DNA from: Margaritifera margaritifera
Lineage: Eukaryota; Mollusca; Bivalvia; Unionida; Margaritiferidae
NCBI GenBank assembly: GCA_029931535.1
Contig: JAQPZY010001621.1
Span: 1,240,001-1,304,000 of the forward strand
DNA length: 64,000 bases
Reading direction: 5' to 3'
Below, one piece after another: positions 11,660-24,665 of this stretch. A program made the position numbers and the translations under genes. The stretch's first letter is position 1. Every line of letters starts with the position of its first letter. Below the pieces are notes generated by a model. That model made no database searches, was not told the DNA's origin, and was given only the letters and a program-made list of their open reading frames with translations.

Positions 11660-13236
11660 CTAGAAAACAAGAGTTCTAACACATCAGTAAATATAACTTT
11701 CTGATTGACTAAACATAAAAAATGTACGGCAGTAAAATCCACTATATGCCAATGAGACACCATTACTCTCTGTGACATAATGCCACAAAATTTTTCAACA
11801 TAATTTTCCAAAATGTGTTCAAATGTGGATAACTGTAGTTTTTTAAGGATATGAGGCTGTTAATGGTGCTTTCTTGTTGTAAATATCTATTTTACTTGCT
11901 GAGCATAAACCCTCATTATTGTATTCAAATTCCTATATACAAGAATGTAACTCCTTAATTGAAGTGTACCATAAAACCCAATTTCCTTCATGATAAAATA
12001 CTGTAACAAGGGTTCCGTGGAATGTAATGTCTCACATTTTTTAAGTCATGGGTTTGCACAAAACTTTAGCACTGAATTGGTCTCGACACCACCATTGATG
12101 CTGGATGATATCGTGATCACTATGTCTCACTCTTTCTCAGAAAAAGGCATGACAAAAGATGAACAAAGATAATATCATAGTACTATGTTATAAGACATGA
12201 CCCAAATGGCTAATCAAAAATGTAGCACAGGTACCAACATTTTTAAAAGCAAATTTTAACTGGGCAACTACAAAAGAAATGCTGCCTTATTTTTTAGCAA
12301 AAAGTGCACAGATCTAAAATAAGTAAATTATCAATGCAAGCTACTAAATTTATCCATTTTTCTTATATCCCTAACAGCAATTACTGAAGAACTATATACA
12401 CTTTTACAGAATAAATTACTGATCAAACTGGATAATCAAGACAGACACCTGTTGATGAAATCCTAAGTAAACATATGAAGAAACTGAACATTCTTTCTCT
12501 CTTTGATGGTATTTTGAGAAAATTTTCCTTCAATCATTAGCTACTGCAAGAATGTTAGTAACAAGAAAACTGCATCAGGCATGACACTGCAAAAGCACCA
12601 TTGTGCTTTATACTTGACAATCATTTTACAAAAATTGTTGCGAGAAAGCCAGAATGGTTTGAACAATCCATGTTTCCTAAAATACCCTTTCTCCCAACAC
12701 TGACATTTGCTTTACAATAAAACAAACAATTCCAAGAAATTCACCTGCTTCCCTGCCTAACAAGATATGTTTGCATTTTCAAATCTTGATCTTGGACTTG
12801 CCTGAGGATCAGAAGGAGGTGTTCATAGATATTTTATGACAGGAATGTTGATTCTACAGTCCAAGTAACCCGCAAACTGCATAGATCCAGATCTGCCACC
12901 ATATAATGTACTAGCAATTCTGGGTGTACATAATACATCACCGAATGCAGTATTTACACCCTTTCCATGTCAACAAGTACGATGAACGAAAGAGGGAAAT
13001 TTTATTAAATGAAGTTGAATTTCTTTGTTTGGTTCACCTGCTTCAGCATAAACAAGATGCTGGTATCACTCATTCTACCAGTAGCATATCTGCTCCACTG
13101 GCAATTTCAAATGAACAACATAGACCGTAGATGGCTGTTTCAGTATGTGAAAGCAAATTGGAGTCAACACTGTTCGCAGCTGGGTGTGTGCTATCCACTT
13201 GTAAATATGGTAATATATGAATGACTAATGACTTAC
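11660..13236 (-). other. TM9SF4-like intron 8, nothing recognised except a relic motif
   Basis: AT-rich intron. Near 12860-12905 is a fragment resembling the half-hairpin (gcatagatccagatctgcca) of the double-hairpin MITE seen at 26023 and 39837. No gene is seen. Confidence 0.6.
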
Positions 13237-13278
13237 CTGGTTGCAACAACTTCAAATCCCACAACTCTGTTGTTTATC
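13237..13278 (-). CDS. TM9SF4: TM9SF4-like exon 8 (lumenal domain)
   Basis: 42-bp microexon between a TTTTTTCAG acceptor and GTAAGT donor. It encodes EINNRVVGFEVVATR with split codons at both ends, matching the RxVxFEV motif of the family. Confidence 0.85.
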
Positions 13279-13861
13279 CTGAAAAAAGAAAAGAAAAATA
13301 TACATAAGTGTGATTTCATTTGGAAGTTTTTCACATCTCACAAAGATAAATGCACCTCAGGGCCTGATAATAATGGTGGTCCAAGACCAGTCTTGTTTGA
13401 CTGAGGACCTGGACCCTGTCATATATTACCAGCATCACCCCACAGGACCTTTAATATTTTTTACTTGTTCTTATAAGTTAAATAAAATGTGCTGTTTAAT
13501 CCTTGAAAGCAACTTTTTTGTAAATTATGTTTCTCCAATAAATACTTACCTGATCACATTACATTAGGATAACTTTTTGCTACCTCTGAATCCAGCCCTC
13601 CTGGAATGACGAAAAACGTCTATCTATCTATATATTATATAGACAAAGGGAAGCAACTCTTACATGTTAACTCCCATTTCTACCCGCAAGGTGGCCACTG
13701 TTATACCTGGATGAGCCAGTTTTCACTTCAGCAAAACTTTAAAGGATGCTTGCATTATGGGGAAGGGTGGGAGGGATTGTCTGTAATGTGATCAGGTAAG
13801 TATTATTGGAGAAACATAATTTACTAAAAGATTTGCTTTCTCCATCAAAGACATTATCTTA

Positions 13862-14385
13862 TCACATTACATTAGGGGAATAGGTAAGAGGAGGAGGAAA
13901 TGCTGAGCATCCTACCTCTACCCATGTCACCCAGTAGGAGCATGATTGCTCTACTAAAATGATGAGCTTCTCCTCATGTTTGTTTAACACAACAAAAGAC
14001 AATTGGTTTATACACGTGCGGGGGAGATCCCTGTGGGATTCCACACTTCATTATTGTCTCACTATCAAGTTTCCCAGGAGAATCCAGTGAAAGTAGCAAA
14101 TTCATGTCCAGGTCAAAAGTTGTGCTTTTACGAATGGGGGGTGGTCACTCTCTGTGCAGTTACCACTAACCCAAAGAGATTCAGTTCTCTACTTAGTGAG
14201 GCCATTTCATGCAAATTGAAGGTAGAGAAGGCAGAGTGGGCATACCAGTCAGCTGACTCCGCTTTGTCCTGAATTGAGACATTATGTTCAAGGCCAGGCT
14301 CATGGAAGTCGCTCATATTTCGTGAGCTGAAATATTCATTAGTGTACGTGATCCTGTGAGAGTTAAGAGTACACTGATTTAACAA
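13862..14385 (-). pseudogene. DIRS-like tyrosine recombinase remnant
   Basis: The segment reading SSRNMSDFHEPGLEHNVSIQ and ADWYAHSAFSTFNLHE aligns by eye with the box II region of the remnant at 7578-7946. Catalytic residues are not clearly kept. The frame shifts before the 3' end. Confidence 0.45.
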
Positions 14386-15036
14386 CTCCCATTAGCCAAG
14401 CGGCCAGTGCTTGTGGGGTTATGTCTTGCATTCCTGCATTCAGCTAGGAATAGTCTTTTAGAGTTTATGCGGATATTGTCCGTGCATCTCTGATAACATC
14501 TAAGGGTACACACAGGGTCCTGCAGCTTTGCTTCTCTTGACAGATTGATCAAGGAGAGGGAACAAATAGTTATTGTTGGTTGACTAGTGACAGCAAGCTG
14601 TTCTTAGGAAGGAACTAGGTTGTGTCACCAGAACGACTGAACCATCAGAAAAGAACTGCATGTAGTTCAGATCAACATATATCGTATGTAGCTCACTCAC
14701 TCTGCATGTTCAAGTTAGTGTTATCATAAATTGCAAGTCATGTATGATAGCTGCTTCAGTAAAGGGGGAAGACGATGTTTCATCTTAGTGGGATAATCAG
14801 AGCTATTGAAGTCTGTGCCCCTAATTTCTTAATTATCTTCATAATCAAAACATATGGAGGAAAGGTGCATGTCCACATTACCTCCCAGCTGATCAAAATA
14901 GCAGGTACAACCCATGCTTCTGGGGTCAGGGAAAAATGAAAAAGAAATGTCAAGCATCAGACAGACAACTCTGTATGAAGCAGTTGTCCTATCTTGATAA
15001 TGAGTCGGCCAGGACATTCAGCCGGCCAGTAATGTG

Positions 15037-15714
15037 TCAGACTTGAATTTTACATGATATTGGGATTACCCATGAAGGTATTCCCCTACCGTGAGGCAAA
15101 AGTCTGGTGATTGCTCCCCCTTGCTGAGGTACATCACCACAACTGAATTGTACGACATTATCAAGGCAGTATTTCCATGGATATGTTCTACCCACGTGTG
15201 GAAGGCATTGAGAATGCCTTTCATTTCCAAGAGGTTTATATGAAGAGCCTTCTCTTAAAGAATCCACATGTCATTGACCATCGCAGGTCCAGTAGTAAAC
15301 TGGCATTGTAACAGGTCCACCCCCGCACTGAGTAGGCTGAGGAGCTGTAACAAACTTCCTTGCTATACAGTGTCTTGTTTGATGCTTTCTCTGATGCATG
15401 AGCTATACTTTCGATGTGTTTGGAAGAAAGATGCCAAGTTAATATGTGTTATGAGTTCCATATCTAGATGGACAAAATGTTGAGAAAGGATAAGGTCAGA
15501 CTTCTCTACATTGATTATCTACCCTGAACTGCGAATGAAGGAAGTATGGTTGTTCATGTTGTGAACCAAAAACGATACCAACCGAATGTTTTTGTAGTAT
15601 GTCGTCCAGGAACGCCCACCTTCTCTGGAAGATGTCCTGAACTGGGATAGGACTTGGTGTAACATCTTCTTGAAGGTACAACTTCAATGACTTGGTTGAT
15701 GCCTTCTCCAACAC
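15037..15714 (-). pseudogene. DIRS-like reverse transcriptase / RNase H remnant
   Basis: Two short minus-strand stretches. 15267-15037 resembles the RNase H region of DIRS-type polyproteins, with a pattern like NxLExxxxxxAxxxW followed by xxxxDNxxxVxxxxxxGG. 15714-15496 (PVQDIFQRRWAFLDDILQKH) lies in the RT-connection region. Assigned mostly from position between gag-like and recombinase remnants. Confidence 0.35.
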
Positions 15715-16100
15715 ATGAACGATTCTTTCAATGCGTTTGGGAGGAAGACACCAAATTGATATGTGTTAAGGGTTCCATACCTAGATGGACCAAAATGTTG
15801 AGTGTGGACAAGGTCTGACTTCTCTACATTGATTATTCACCACACAATGAGGGAAGTAAGGTAGCTCATGTCATGAACCCCAAAACAAAATTACCGAATG
15901 TTTTTGTGGTGTGTCATGCAGGAACATCGCTATCTGTGCGGCAGATGTTCTGAACTTTTAGTGAAGTCCCAATGGCTTAGATTGGGGCAATATAAATCGG
16001 TATATGGAAGTACGCGTCGAACATGTCAAGACTGATCACATACTCATCGCATCTCTATCGCAAGTCTCAACTGCCATTGAACTTCATAACCAGAAATGTT

Positions 16101-16460
16101 CTAGTAGAATTTGTGCGGTTTTTGTAAACCGCTCTTTAGAAGCAGAAAAACCAGATTTTCTTGTTTAAAAACATCCCCCTTCATGGGATAGCTTGGGAGT
16201 TCCTTCATGAAGGTAATATGACAAAAGTGGAGGGGTTCAGATAATGAAATCCAGAGACCCTCTGACATGGTTTGGATCATCCATAATTTTGCGAGAATGG
16301 CTGGTCCAGATCGGATGAAAAGGGAGTAGTCTGATGCCTCAGATGGGTCGCCAGAGAGTGTGGGTGATAGTGTATCACTGACGATTGATGGAAGACCTGG
16401 GGAAGGAGAAACTATGTTCATCTCTCTCTCCTCCCTGCCTGCCTGTGAAAATAGGACCAT
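16101..16460 (-). pseudogene. Gag-like ORF remnant of DIRS-like element
   Basis: 119-codon frame whose nucleotide sequence matches that of 8552-8875 in copy 1 (AILAKLWMIQTMSEGLWISL against ISAKLMGDPSHFVGVSDFIY). Function is inferred only from the position upstream of RT in a DIRS element. Confidence 0.35.
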
Positions 16461-16639
16461 ATGACCTGTCGTTGCTGAGAACCACCACTACAAATTCTCT
16501 GGTGACAATCACCTCTTCTCATGTACGTTCCCTAACAGGGTCGTGCCAAGATAGTAGATTACGCTGATAGTTGAAGGGCAACTCTTGTGCCTCTTGCTTT
16601 CTCACATCATCAATTCAACACCCTAACAGAAGTGGAGAA

Positions 16640-18600
16640 CCGAAAGAGAGGGAGTGCATAGGAAAATAGCAATATTCGTTAACATCCTTTTCGGCTAGAT
16701 GAAAAAATCATCATATGCACGAAGTCAAGTGTATGGAGGAAGTTGATGCAACATTCCTGACTAACTTTGACGTGGCATTAAAGACTTGTCTGTGCACTTT
16801 ATCAACATCTAGACAAGGTACATGTGGAGAAAATATCTCTGTATGTGAATTTTTACCAGTAGGGTGAGAAAGTTGCATGCAACTGACTCACCATAAAGAA
16901 GCTCTTGCGTTACCGAGATCACGAGTGCTCCAAGAAATGCCTGTTAATTTTTGCAATCTTTACCAATTGTAGCAAGATTCTCAATGATGAAATGTCATCA
17001 TCATTGTCTACATCTACCAAGGCATTTTTTGTTGGTAGAATTGATTGAAGGTGGAGGATGGCATTCTGTCGGAGACAAAATCATATAGATTTCCTCTATA
17101 GCTGCCGTGAACTAAATTCCATCTGTTCCATTGTCAAATCAGCATGTTCCAGTACTTCCGTTTCATCACCTTCATCAATGGGAAATGATGATGAAGTATC
17201 ATCAGCATGCATTATCATTTTGCCCAAAATTTTATATTTTGTTTTATATATATACCATCAGTAGTGACTGAATATGTAATGCTGGTCTGGCACGGTTGGT
17301 TTGGCTCTGTCGGCCAGCTTCATAAGTAATGTCATTGTGCTATGAATTTCATAGGAATGGTTGTTCCAGTTGATCGGTCAGCCAGCCTACCAGTCGGAGA
17401 TAACAGACTCCTGACGACTGTAAACGTACATAGCTTGTTCATACGGCTGGACTGGTTGGTTGGCAGTCAGAACGGCATACCAAAGATGATATATGCTTTG
17501 CGGTCCAGCCAGCTGATGTGGTATGGTCAGTACAGACCGTTTGGTACCATCTTGGTCAAATTGCAAATCTTCACATCCAGCTTGTTTTCTTAATATTTTT
17601 GTGCATGGACGGGGTGAAAGATTGCAAGCCTCTCACACCTCATGGGCGTGATCCTATTTCTTTGTGAGCCATCACGTCTAGACTTATCCCCAGTATGATT
17701 ACAATATATAAACACCATTTCTACTCACTGACATATCGATAACAAAGCCTTTTGAGTCATATTTATCATATGAGATTCCAAGGCTTGATTGGAATCACCT
17801 GTGCTTTCTACTGTATTCATGCACACAGTATGTTCTGGTGCTGTTTCTGCATCAGCATCAGGGGTGGAGAGGCCATCTCAACATCACCTATGAGACTACT
17901 CAACAATTCTATTGTATTCATGGATACAGTAGATTCTCGCACTATTTTGCATCTTAATGGGAGGTGGAGAGTGCATCTCCAATCAACAGTATATTTTGGG
18001 TGCTGTTTCTGCATTTGCATGAGGTGTGGAGAGGGTATCTCAACATCCCCCATGAGACTAATCAATGAATCAGATGTGACATGTAGTTAAACATGCTTGT
18101 TTTTGCAACCCTTTAGCTGCTTTTTCAAAAAGCTGGACCAAGTATTTTCGTACCAAAGTGCACACACATTACATGTGTGTGCCAAGGAGCAATTGTATGC
18201 GTAGACTTGTCTCATGTCCATCCTCCACCATGAATCGTTTACACTTCCCGCACTTGCTTGTCATCTCTACAATGAAGAAGAGGAACAAACCAGTGCATAC
18301 AACAAATATATATACAAATGAAATAATGTAAACTGCATTATCAAAATGACTCAGAAGTGTAATAGTTGCTAAGCACAGCGCCTGAAAATTTCTCTGGTGA
18401 AATTTAATGTTACCAATCAAAATCACGTGATAATAAATGGTATGATAATTGCAAAAATTTATTAAATTCACCAGATTTTACAAAAATGTTGTATGCACCT
18501 TATAAAACAACATTTTGACTTACTGTAGCACTGAATAAGAAATGTGGATGATTACATTTAAGTTATAACATTTATGGAATGTAACTGGATTGTCTGCAGG
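16640..18600. other. Interior 5' part of DIRS-like copy 2, no intact frame
   Basis: Region between the gag-like remnant and the right inverted terminal repeat. Short frames only. 17750-18070 has an internal near-duplication (gtttctgcatcagcatcagg and gtttctgcatttgcatgagg, each followed by ggagaggg/ccatctcaacatc). Confidence 0.4.
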
Positions 18601-19561
18601 ACATTTTAGCATATGACTAGTAAAAGTAAAAACTGGCACATCCAGGTATAATGGTGGCAACCTAGCGGATAGAAAGGGGAGTTAACCTGTAAGAGTTGCT
18701 TCCCCTTGTCTATATAATATATGGACAAAAAGACGTTTTTCGTCTTTCCAGGAGGGCTGGATTCGGAGGTAGCAGAAAGTTATCCCAATGAAATGTGTTC
18801 AGGTAATGCATTTGACAGAGAAATGTCTGAGAAGAGAAACAAAAGTGCACTAATTCAAGCAGAAGTAAACTGTTCGAAAGCGAAAGTCCGATACTGCAAC
18901 ACATTACCAGAAATCTGCAAATTTAGCATGCAATACATGATGCACCAGTCTTAGCTTAATCTTTGTCAATCAAACTTTTGTCTTTCCTCAAGCTCATATA
19001 AAATCAAGCACCGACTATCACATGTCAGACTTAGTTGTTGGGCCTATGCTTGGTTTATGTTGACCTGCGTAGTGTAGGGTCATAATGGTTCTGGGCCAGT
19101 GAGTCAAACACAAAATTTTCTGGCCCTACATCTGTTACACTATGTAAAATAGACTTTATCAATGCTATTTCTAACCATGTCATCTGTGCTCAGAAATATT
19201 TTACCACAAAAACTTAATGTCTCAACAGAACAAAATTTTAAACAATCTGTGTTAAACATATTTTGGCTAAAATAAGAAATCAAATAATGGTGTCATTAGT
19301 AACTACAACATGAAAAATTATCCCATTTACTGCTCAGATTTGAATTAAGACCCTGGTAACAATATATACGAGATCAAAACTATCGGACATAAAACATGGT
19401 AAAGAAAGGTCCCCCGTAAAGTTATTAAAATAAAAAAAAATTCTTCAAGTATCTTCTTTTTGCATTCTCATAAAAACTCAATCTTCATGCATTATTTTAC
19501 AGTGAAATAAAGCATATATGAAGATTAATTTTGTACAAAAATGGCTTGTGTGTTTGCTTAC

Positions 19562-19614
19562 TCATCTTCTTTGTGGTACTTAAGGACCAGCTTGAGGTGG
19601 TTATTCAAATATGC
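19562..19614 (-). CDS. TM9SF4: TM9SF4-like exon 7
   Basis: 53 bp; acceptor TTTTTCAG, donor GTAAGC. Encodes AYLNNHLKLVLKYHKEDE (last codon split), matching the NHLxxxLxYHxED motif of the lumenal domain. Confidence 0.9.
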
Positions 19615-19868
19615 CTGAAAAAGGAGAAGTCTGTATTAAATATTTGTAAATATTGAGATTAAAAATTAAGAAAATTTACCTACACTAAAGACAATCAATA
19701 CAAACTGTTGGACTTTTTATCAAAGCTTGTAAGTCTTGTATATTTCCAGAAGAAATTAGTGACCTTTCTACAACAGGGCAATTGAATAATTAGTGCCAAA
19801 AATACCCTGAACTGATGTATAGAATATGTCTAAATGGACTTGTTAGAATATCATGATTTTCTCAAATA

Positions 19869-20974
19869 CAGTGGCCCCCCTCTTATGAGGCCACCCCTTT
19901 TGCAGCAGGAAAGTGGCCTTATAAGAGGGATGGCCTCTCTATATCATATATATGTGAGTAATAATTACATATTAAGTAAGAAAGGTTCAATTAATTGTTA
20001 AATATTTAATATTTCATTTAAAAATCACATGCATGCTATGGAATCAATGTGATAAAACTTGGAGTAATGTTATTTTAAATAATTATTGAATAATTATCAA
20101 TCGAGGTACAAAACCATTCAAAACCACGTCAATAAAATCTGGGTACAAACATCAGGCTGCAACCATCATTCTCCATCAATTCCACTTTCCCAGAATATAC
20201 AACTGACAATATTATCTGATTTTTTCTGACATTAAGTTTCTCAGCATTGATCACAGGACTCTCACTCTTTTCATTTAGTCAAACTGCTGTCACTTTTCCT
20301 TTGAAACTAAGAATATCTGACAATGTTTTACACTTTTTGCAACAACTTAATCCTTCATTGGCAACTACACTTCTCTCATACTAATTTCTAACTCTTACAT
20401 GAAATGCTCTGTGCTTACAAAGGAAGTGACCTTGTTACGTAATCAGCTTGTTTTTAGTCTGGTACCCTTTTATGTACATTTCATAATCTAGAAGAGAGAA
20501 GCCATGATAGCTAAAATATCATTTTTACTTCATGGCAATGATGTCATGCCGACTTGAGCTGAACAATACTTTGCTTCTCAGCAGTTAGCTTTTGTCATCT
20601 TGATAATTATCGATCGTAATAATAGCCAGTAATTATCAAATTGACAAAACCTGACATCCAAGGAACACACAGCAGTAAGGATAATCAATTACTTACTGCT
20701 TTGTATGGATTAAAGTTAGGCACTTCATCAGCATGTAGGAACAAATGTCAATGTGCTGATTTTAAAAATCAACAAATATTCAAAAAATTTACATTTCTAA
20801 ATCCCACTATGCATCCATCCGTGTTGGGTTAATTTGACATTTTCTGCACTAATGTTAGAGGGGTAGCCATCCTAGAGGGGTACTTTTGAACACAAGCTCA
20901 TCAGTGCCAAAGGATTCTGGTCATAAAAAGTGGTGACCGCTGGTCAAGAGGGCCATTCAAGAGGGGGACCACTG
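19869..20974. mobile_element. Pogo/Tigger-like non-autonomous DNA transposon
   Basis: The ends CAGTGGCCCCCCTCTTATGA and (reverse) CAGTGGTCCCCCTCTTGAAT form terminal inverted repeats flanked by TA on both sides (19867-19868 and 20975-20976). CAGTGG ends with TA target duplication are typical of pogo/Tigger elements. The 1.1-kb interior has no transposase frame. It nearly fills host intron 6. Confidence 0.75.
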
Positions 20975-21189
20975 TATACGTCACTTGGTGTGGTGTGTGC
21001 CAAGTCTCGCCTGGAAAAATTCAACTTCAGTTTACAAAACTTTTGATTGAAAATTACAAAATATAGGACAACTATTTTGTTCATTATCTATAACTATTCT
21101 GACCATGGAAAGATCATGCTTATCAGTGACCAATATTGTAACTTCAGATCAAACAGGAATGAACAGCATGAAAAATGGTTATGTCTAAC

Positions 21190-21292
21190 CTCTCCATCCT
21201 TTACATAGCCAAGCCTGTAACCATGTTCATACTGGGTTTCAGCAGTATCAAGCATGGCAAACTTTGTGGCACATGGCAAATTATCTACCAGT
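21190..21292 (-). CDS. TM9SF4: TM9SF4-like exon 6
   Basis: 103 bp; acceptor TCTTCTTCAG, donor GTTAGA (weaker). Encodes LVDNLPCATKFAMLDTAETQ and YEHGYRLGYVKDGE, matching the DNLP...FEHGYRLG block of TM9SF4. Confidence 0.9.
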
Positions 21293-22170
21293 CTGAAGAA
21301 GAAAAAAAAGAGCTATATGAATGGAAAAAAATCATGTGTTACATCATGCGAGCATGACAACTAAGGAAGTGCATATGTTATAGTTTTAGCAAACATAGTA
21401 CTCATTCCTCTGTCAGCAAATAAACTTATCATAAATTTTGTTGATGAACCTATATTAGAGCACTGGAGATTATAGCAGAAGTACTAAAACAAGATTAATA
21501 CTAAATTAAGGTCATTTACAGTACTTTTAGACATGCATTAAAATCATTTCACTCATAAAATTTCCTCCAAGTTGAACTGCCTCAAGTACATGACTGTCAA
21601 ACTAAACGATTATATAACTAATCCATGTCAATCTTATAATGTATGATGATATAATCAAGCTTACACATGTCAAGTCAATGTGGTAACTATAATACAAAGA
21701 GTAAGGTCAAATATAAATTGACCGTAGGCAAATGTGTCATAATTTCCCGGAGTTATTAGTAAGAAAAGAAAAGAACATTTTAGTAAAATTTTATAAAGTT
21801 TTAAAACCATGAACTGGAGTACTGTCTCCAAACTGATTTTCAACAATGACGTTTGTCTGAGCAGAATGGTGTAACTATAAAGCAACATCACTGTGACTTA
21901 ATTCAAAGACAATTTAGAAAAGTTAAAAGCAGCATACAAGTTACATGAACATACCATTACAATAAGAGAAGAACTGAAAGGAAAATCATTTAAAACATTT
22001 GAGAAGCCATTTAAATATCAATACCTTCAAGAGTTGCACCATAATTTCTCCTGTTATGTAAGGGTATGTTTAATACTTGAACTAATGAAGTATTAGAAAT
22101 AAACAAAACATTCAGAAACCCTTTATGTTAAGCTTTGCAATATCATAGCCATTTATTCATGAATACATAC
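21293..22170 (-). other. TM9SF4-like intron 5, nothing recognised
   Basis: 878 bp of AT-rich sequence without repeats or frames of note. Confidence 0.7.
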
Positions 22171-22295
22171 AGGTGAACATAATAGTCCTTTTTAATCCTT
22201 TCTGCAAATTCTTTACTCTTCTCCGCCGTCAGCTCAACAGGTTCTTGGGGAGATTTACACAAAATCTCACATGTTTTGTTAAATCCAAACTTCAC
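22171..22295 (-). CDS. TM9SF4: TM9SF4-like exon 5
   Basis: 125 bp; acceptor TTCTTTTAG, donor GTATGT. Encodes VKFGFNKTCEILCKSPQEPV and ELTAEKSKEFAERIKKDYYV then HL, including the CEILC cysteine pair and the RIKKDYYVHL motif. Ends in phase 2. Confidence 0.95.
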
Positions 22296-22422
22296 CTAAA
22301 AGAAACCAATGAATCAATGAATATATTGTTATGAGTCTTAAAAAGGATATCGCTCTCTAAATAACTGTGTTTATACAGGTTAATAATCTAGCAAAGTGCA
22401 TAATAATCCATAAATGCAACAT

Positions 22423-22527
22423 AAACATTAACAAGAGTCCCTTAAACATTAACAAGAGTCCCTTAAACATTAACAAGAGTCCCTTAAACATTAACAAGAG
22501 TCCCTTAAACATTAACAAGAGTCCCTT
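22423..22527. repeat. 21-bp tandem repeat, 5 perfect copies
   Basis: Five identical copies of aaacattaacaagagtccctt. The perfect identity implies recent expansion. The 21-bp period keeps a frame open but it is not a gene. Confidence 0.95.
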
Positions 22528-22659
22528 AAAGGGACTGATGCTTTACTGCCCGAAAAGAACTTCCAAGAATTCAAGATAAGACCATTTCTTCCTTTTAACT
22601 GCTGAGTGTTGAAACTATCTCTGATATTCTTTAGAAAGAAAAAGATTTGTAAAATTAGT

Positions 22660-24470
22660 TGCCATGGTGACCATATTGGATATCAGATTGGTACCATTTC
22701 CATTTAGGACCAACTAGACATCTTAACAAGTCTTTTGGTGAAGCGCTTTATCGATATGACCAGCCATCATGGAGAAGTAGCTATAACAAGATTTTCAAGA
22801 TGACTACTGTGGCAGGAATATTGGAAGTCAGATCGGCACCATTTTCATATATGACCAACTAGACATTATAAGATGTCTTTAATTGAAAAGCCCCATGCTG
22901 ATATGACCATTCATTCAGGAGAAGTAGTAATAAGATTTTCAAGACAGCCAATGTGACAGCCATACTGGATGTCTGTGCGGCACCATTTTCATTTAGGACG
23001 AACTAGACATCATAAGAAGTCTTTAAGTAAAAACAATGTTGATACAACCAACCATTCAGAAGCAGTAGCAATAACAAGATTTTCAAGATTGCCACTGTGG
23101 TGGATATAATGGATTAGAAAGCGGCACCATTTTCATTGTGGACCAACCAGACATCATAAGAATTCTTCTGGTAAAAACCCCATGGCAAGGAGTAGCGATG
23201 ACAAGATTTTCAACTTGGCCACGGTGGCAGACATATGCCATACTGGACATCAGATTGGTACCATTTGAATTCAGGACCAACTAGATATCGTAAGAAGTCT
23301 TCCAGAGAAAACCCCATTTCGATATAACGATCTGTTCAGGAGTAGTGATAACTAGATTTTCAAGATAGCTGCTGCAGTGGCCATATTGGACGTAAGTTCA
23401 GAACCATTTTCATCTAGGACCAAGTAGACATTATAAGAAGTCTTTTAGTGAAAATCCTAAGCTGATAAGACCATTCATTCAGGAGGAGTAGCAATAACAA
23501 GATTTTCAAGATGGCCAATGTGGTGGCCATATTGGACATTAGATCTGCACCATTTTTCATGTATGACCAACTAGACAGCACAAGAAGCCTTCTGGTGAAA
23601 ACCCCATGTCAATATGACTTTCTATTCAGGAGGAATACCAATAACAAGATTTTCAAGATGGATGCTGTGGCAGACATACTATACATCAGATCGGGCATCA
23701 TTTTCATTAGGACCAACAAGACATCATAAGAAGTCTTTGAATGAAAACCCCATGCTGATATAACCATCGATTTAGTAGGAGTAGCAATAACAAGATTTTC
23801 AAGCTGGCCGCTGTGGCAGATATATTGGATTTGCAAGTGGCACCATTTTCATTCTGGACCAACTAGACATCATAAGTCTTCTAGTGAAAATCATATGGCA
23901 ATATGACTTTTCATTTAGGAGGAGTAGCAATAACAAGATTTTCAAGATGGTCACTGTGGCAGCCATATTGGATGTCAGATTGGTACCATTTTCATTTAGG
24001 ACCAACTAGACATCATAAGAAGTCTTTTAGTGAAAACCCCAAGTTGATATAACTTCTGTTCTGGAGGAGTTGCAATAACAAGATTTTTAAGATGGCTGTT
24101 GTGGCAGCCATATTGGACCTCAGATCAGCACCATTTTCATCTAGGACCAACTAGACATTATAAGAAGTCTTTTAGCTAAAATCTCATGTTGATAAGACCA
24201 ACCATTCAAGAGAAGTACCAATAACAAGATGGCCACTGTGCTTGCATATTAGATATCAGATCAGCACCATTTTCATTTAGAACCAAATAGGCATCATAAG
24301 AAGTCTTCTGGTGAAAAACCCAATATCAATGTCACTTTCCTTTCAGGAGGAGTAGCAACAAAGATTTTCAAGATGGCTGCCATGGTTGCCATATTGGATG
24401 TCAGATTGGCAATTTTCATTTAGGACTAACTAGACATCATAAGAAGTCTTTGAGTGAAAAAACCCATGCT
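22660..24470. repeat. Degenerate satellite, about 145-bp unit, about 12 copies
   Basis: Repeated blocks of ggaccaactagacatcataa, gaagtcttttagtgaaaacc, and aataacaagattttcaagat followed by ggccactgtggcagccatat. Copies are 75-90% alike by eye. Isolated copies occur at about 3340-3530, in intron 10. The short minus and plus frames here are repeat shadows. Confidence 0.9.
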
Positions 24471-24479
24471 GATTTGGTT

Positions 24480-24665
24480 TATTGTTTTATGGCACAACAA
24501 CACAAGGAGGTTATTAAGTACCATGTCAAATAGAGTAAATGCCCTGCCCAAGGACACACCATGGTAGTTGACCTGGGCTGGTATCATGGCAGGATTTGAA
24601 CCTTCACCTTTTTGGTCAGGAGTTGGGCATGCTAACCACTGAGCCATCATAGGTCCTGTCTCCAT
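24480..24665 (-). mobile_element. tRNA-derived SINE (minus strand)
   Basis: On the minus strand the head reads tggctcagtggttagcatgc (A box) and, about 35 bp on, ggttcaaatcc (B box), the internal Pol III promoter of a tRNA. A non-tRNA body follows. The tRNA part cannot fold as a functional tRNA gene, so a SINE is favoured. Confidence 0.7.

Larger units (their letters stand above)
13519..18835 (-). mobile_element. DIRS-like retrotransposon, copy 2, with inverted terminal repeats
   Basis: The left terminal 215 bp (13519-13735) recurs in inverted orientation at about 18620-18835: for example tgctacctctgaatccagcc with agacgaa and atattatatagacaa-type blocks in the same order. Between them, on the minus strand, come gag-like (16101-16460), RT/RNase H-like (15037-15714) and tyrosine recombinase-like (13862-14385) remnants. 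Inverted rather than direct terminal repeats with a tyrosine recombinase define DIRS-type elements. Frames are heavily broken. It fills most of host intron 7. Confidence 0.65.
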
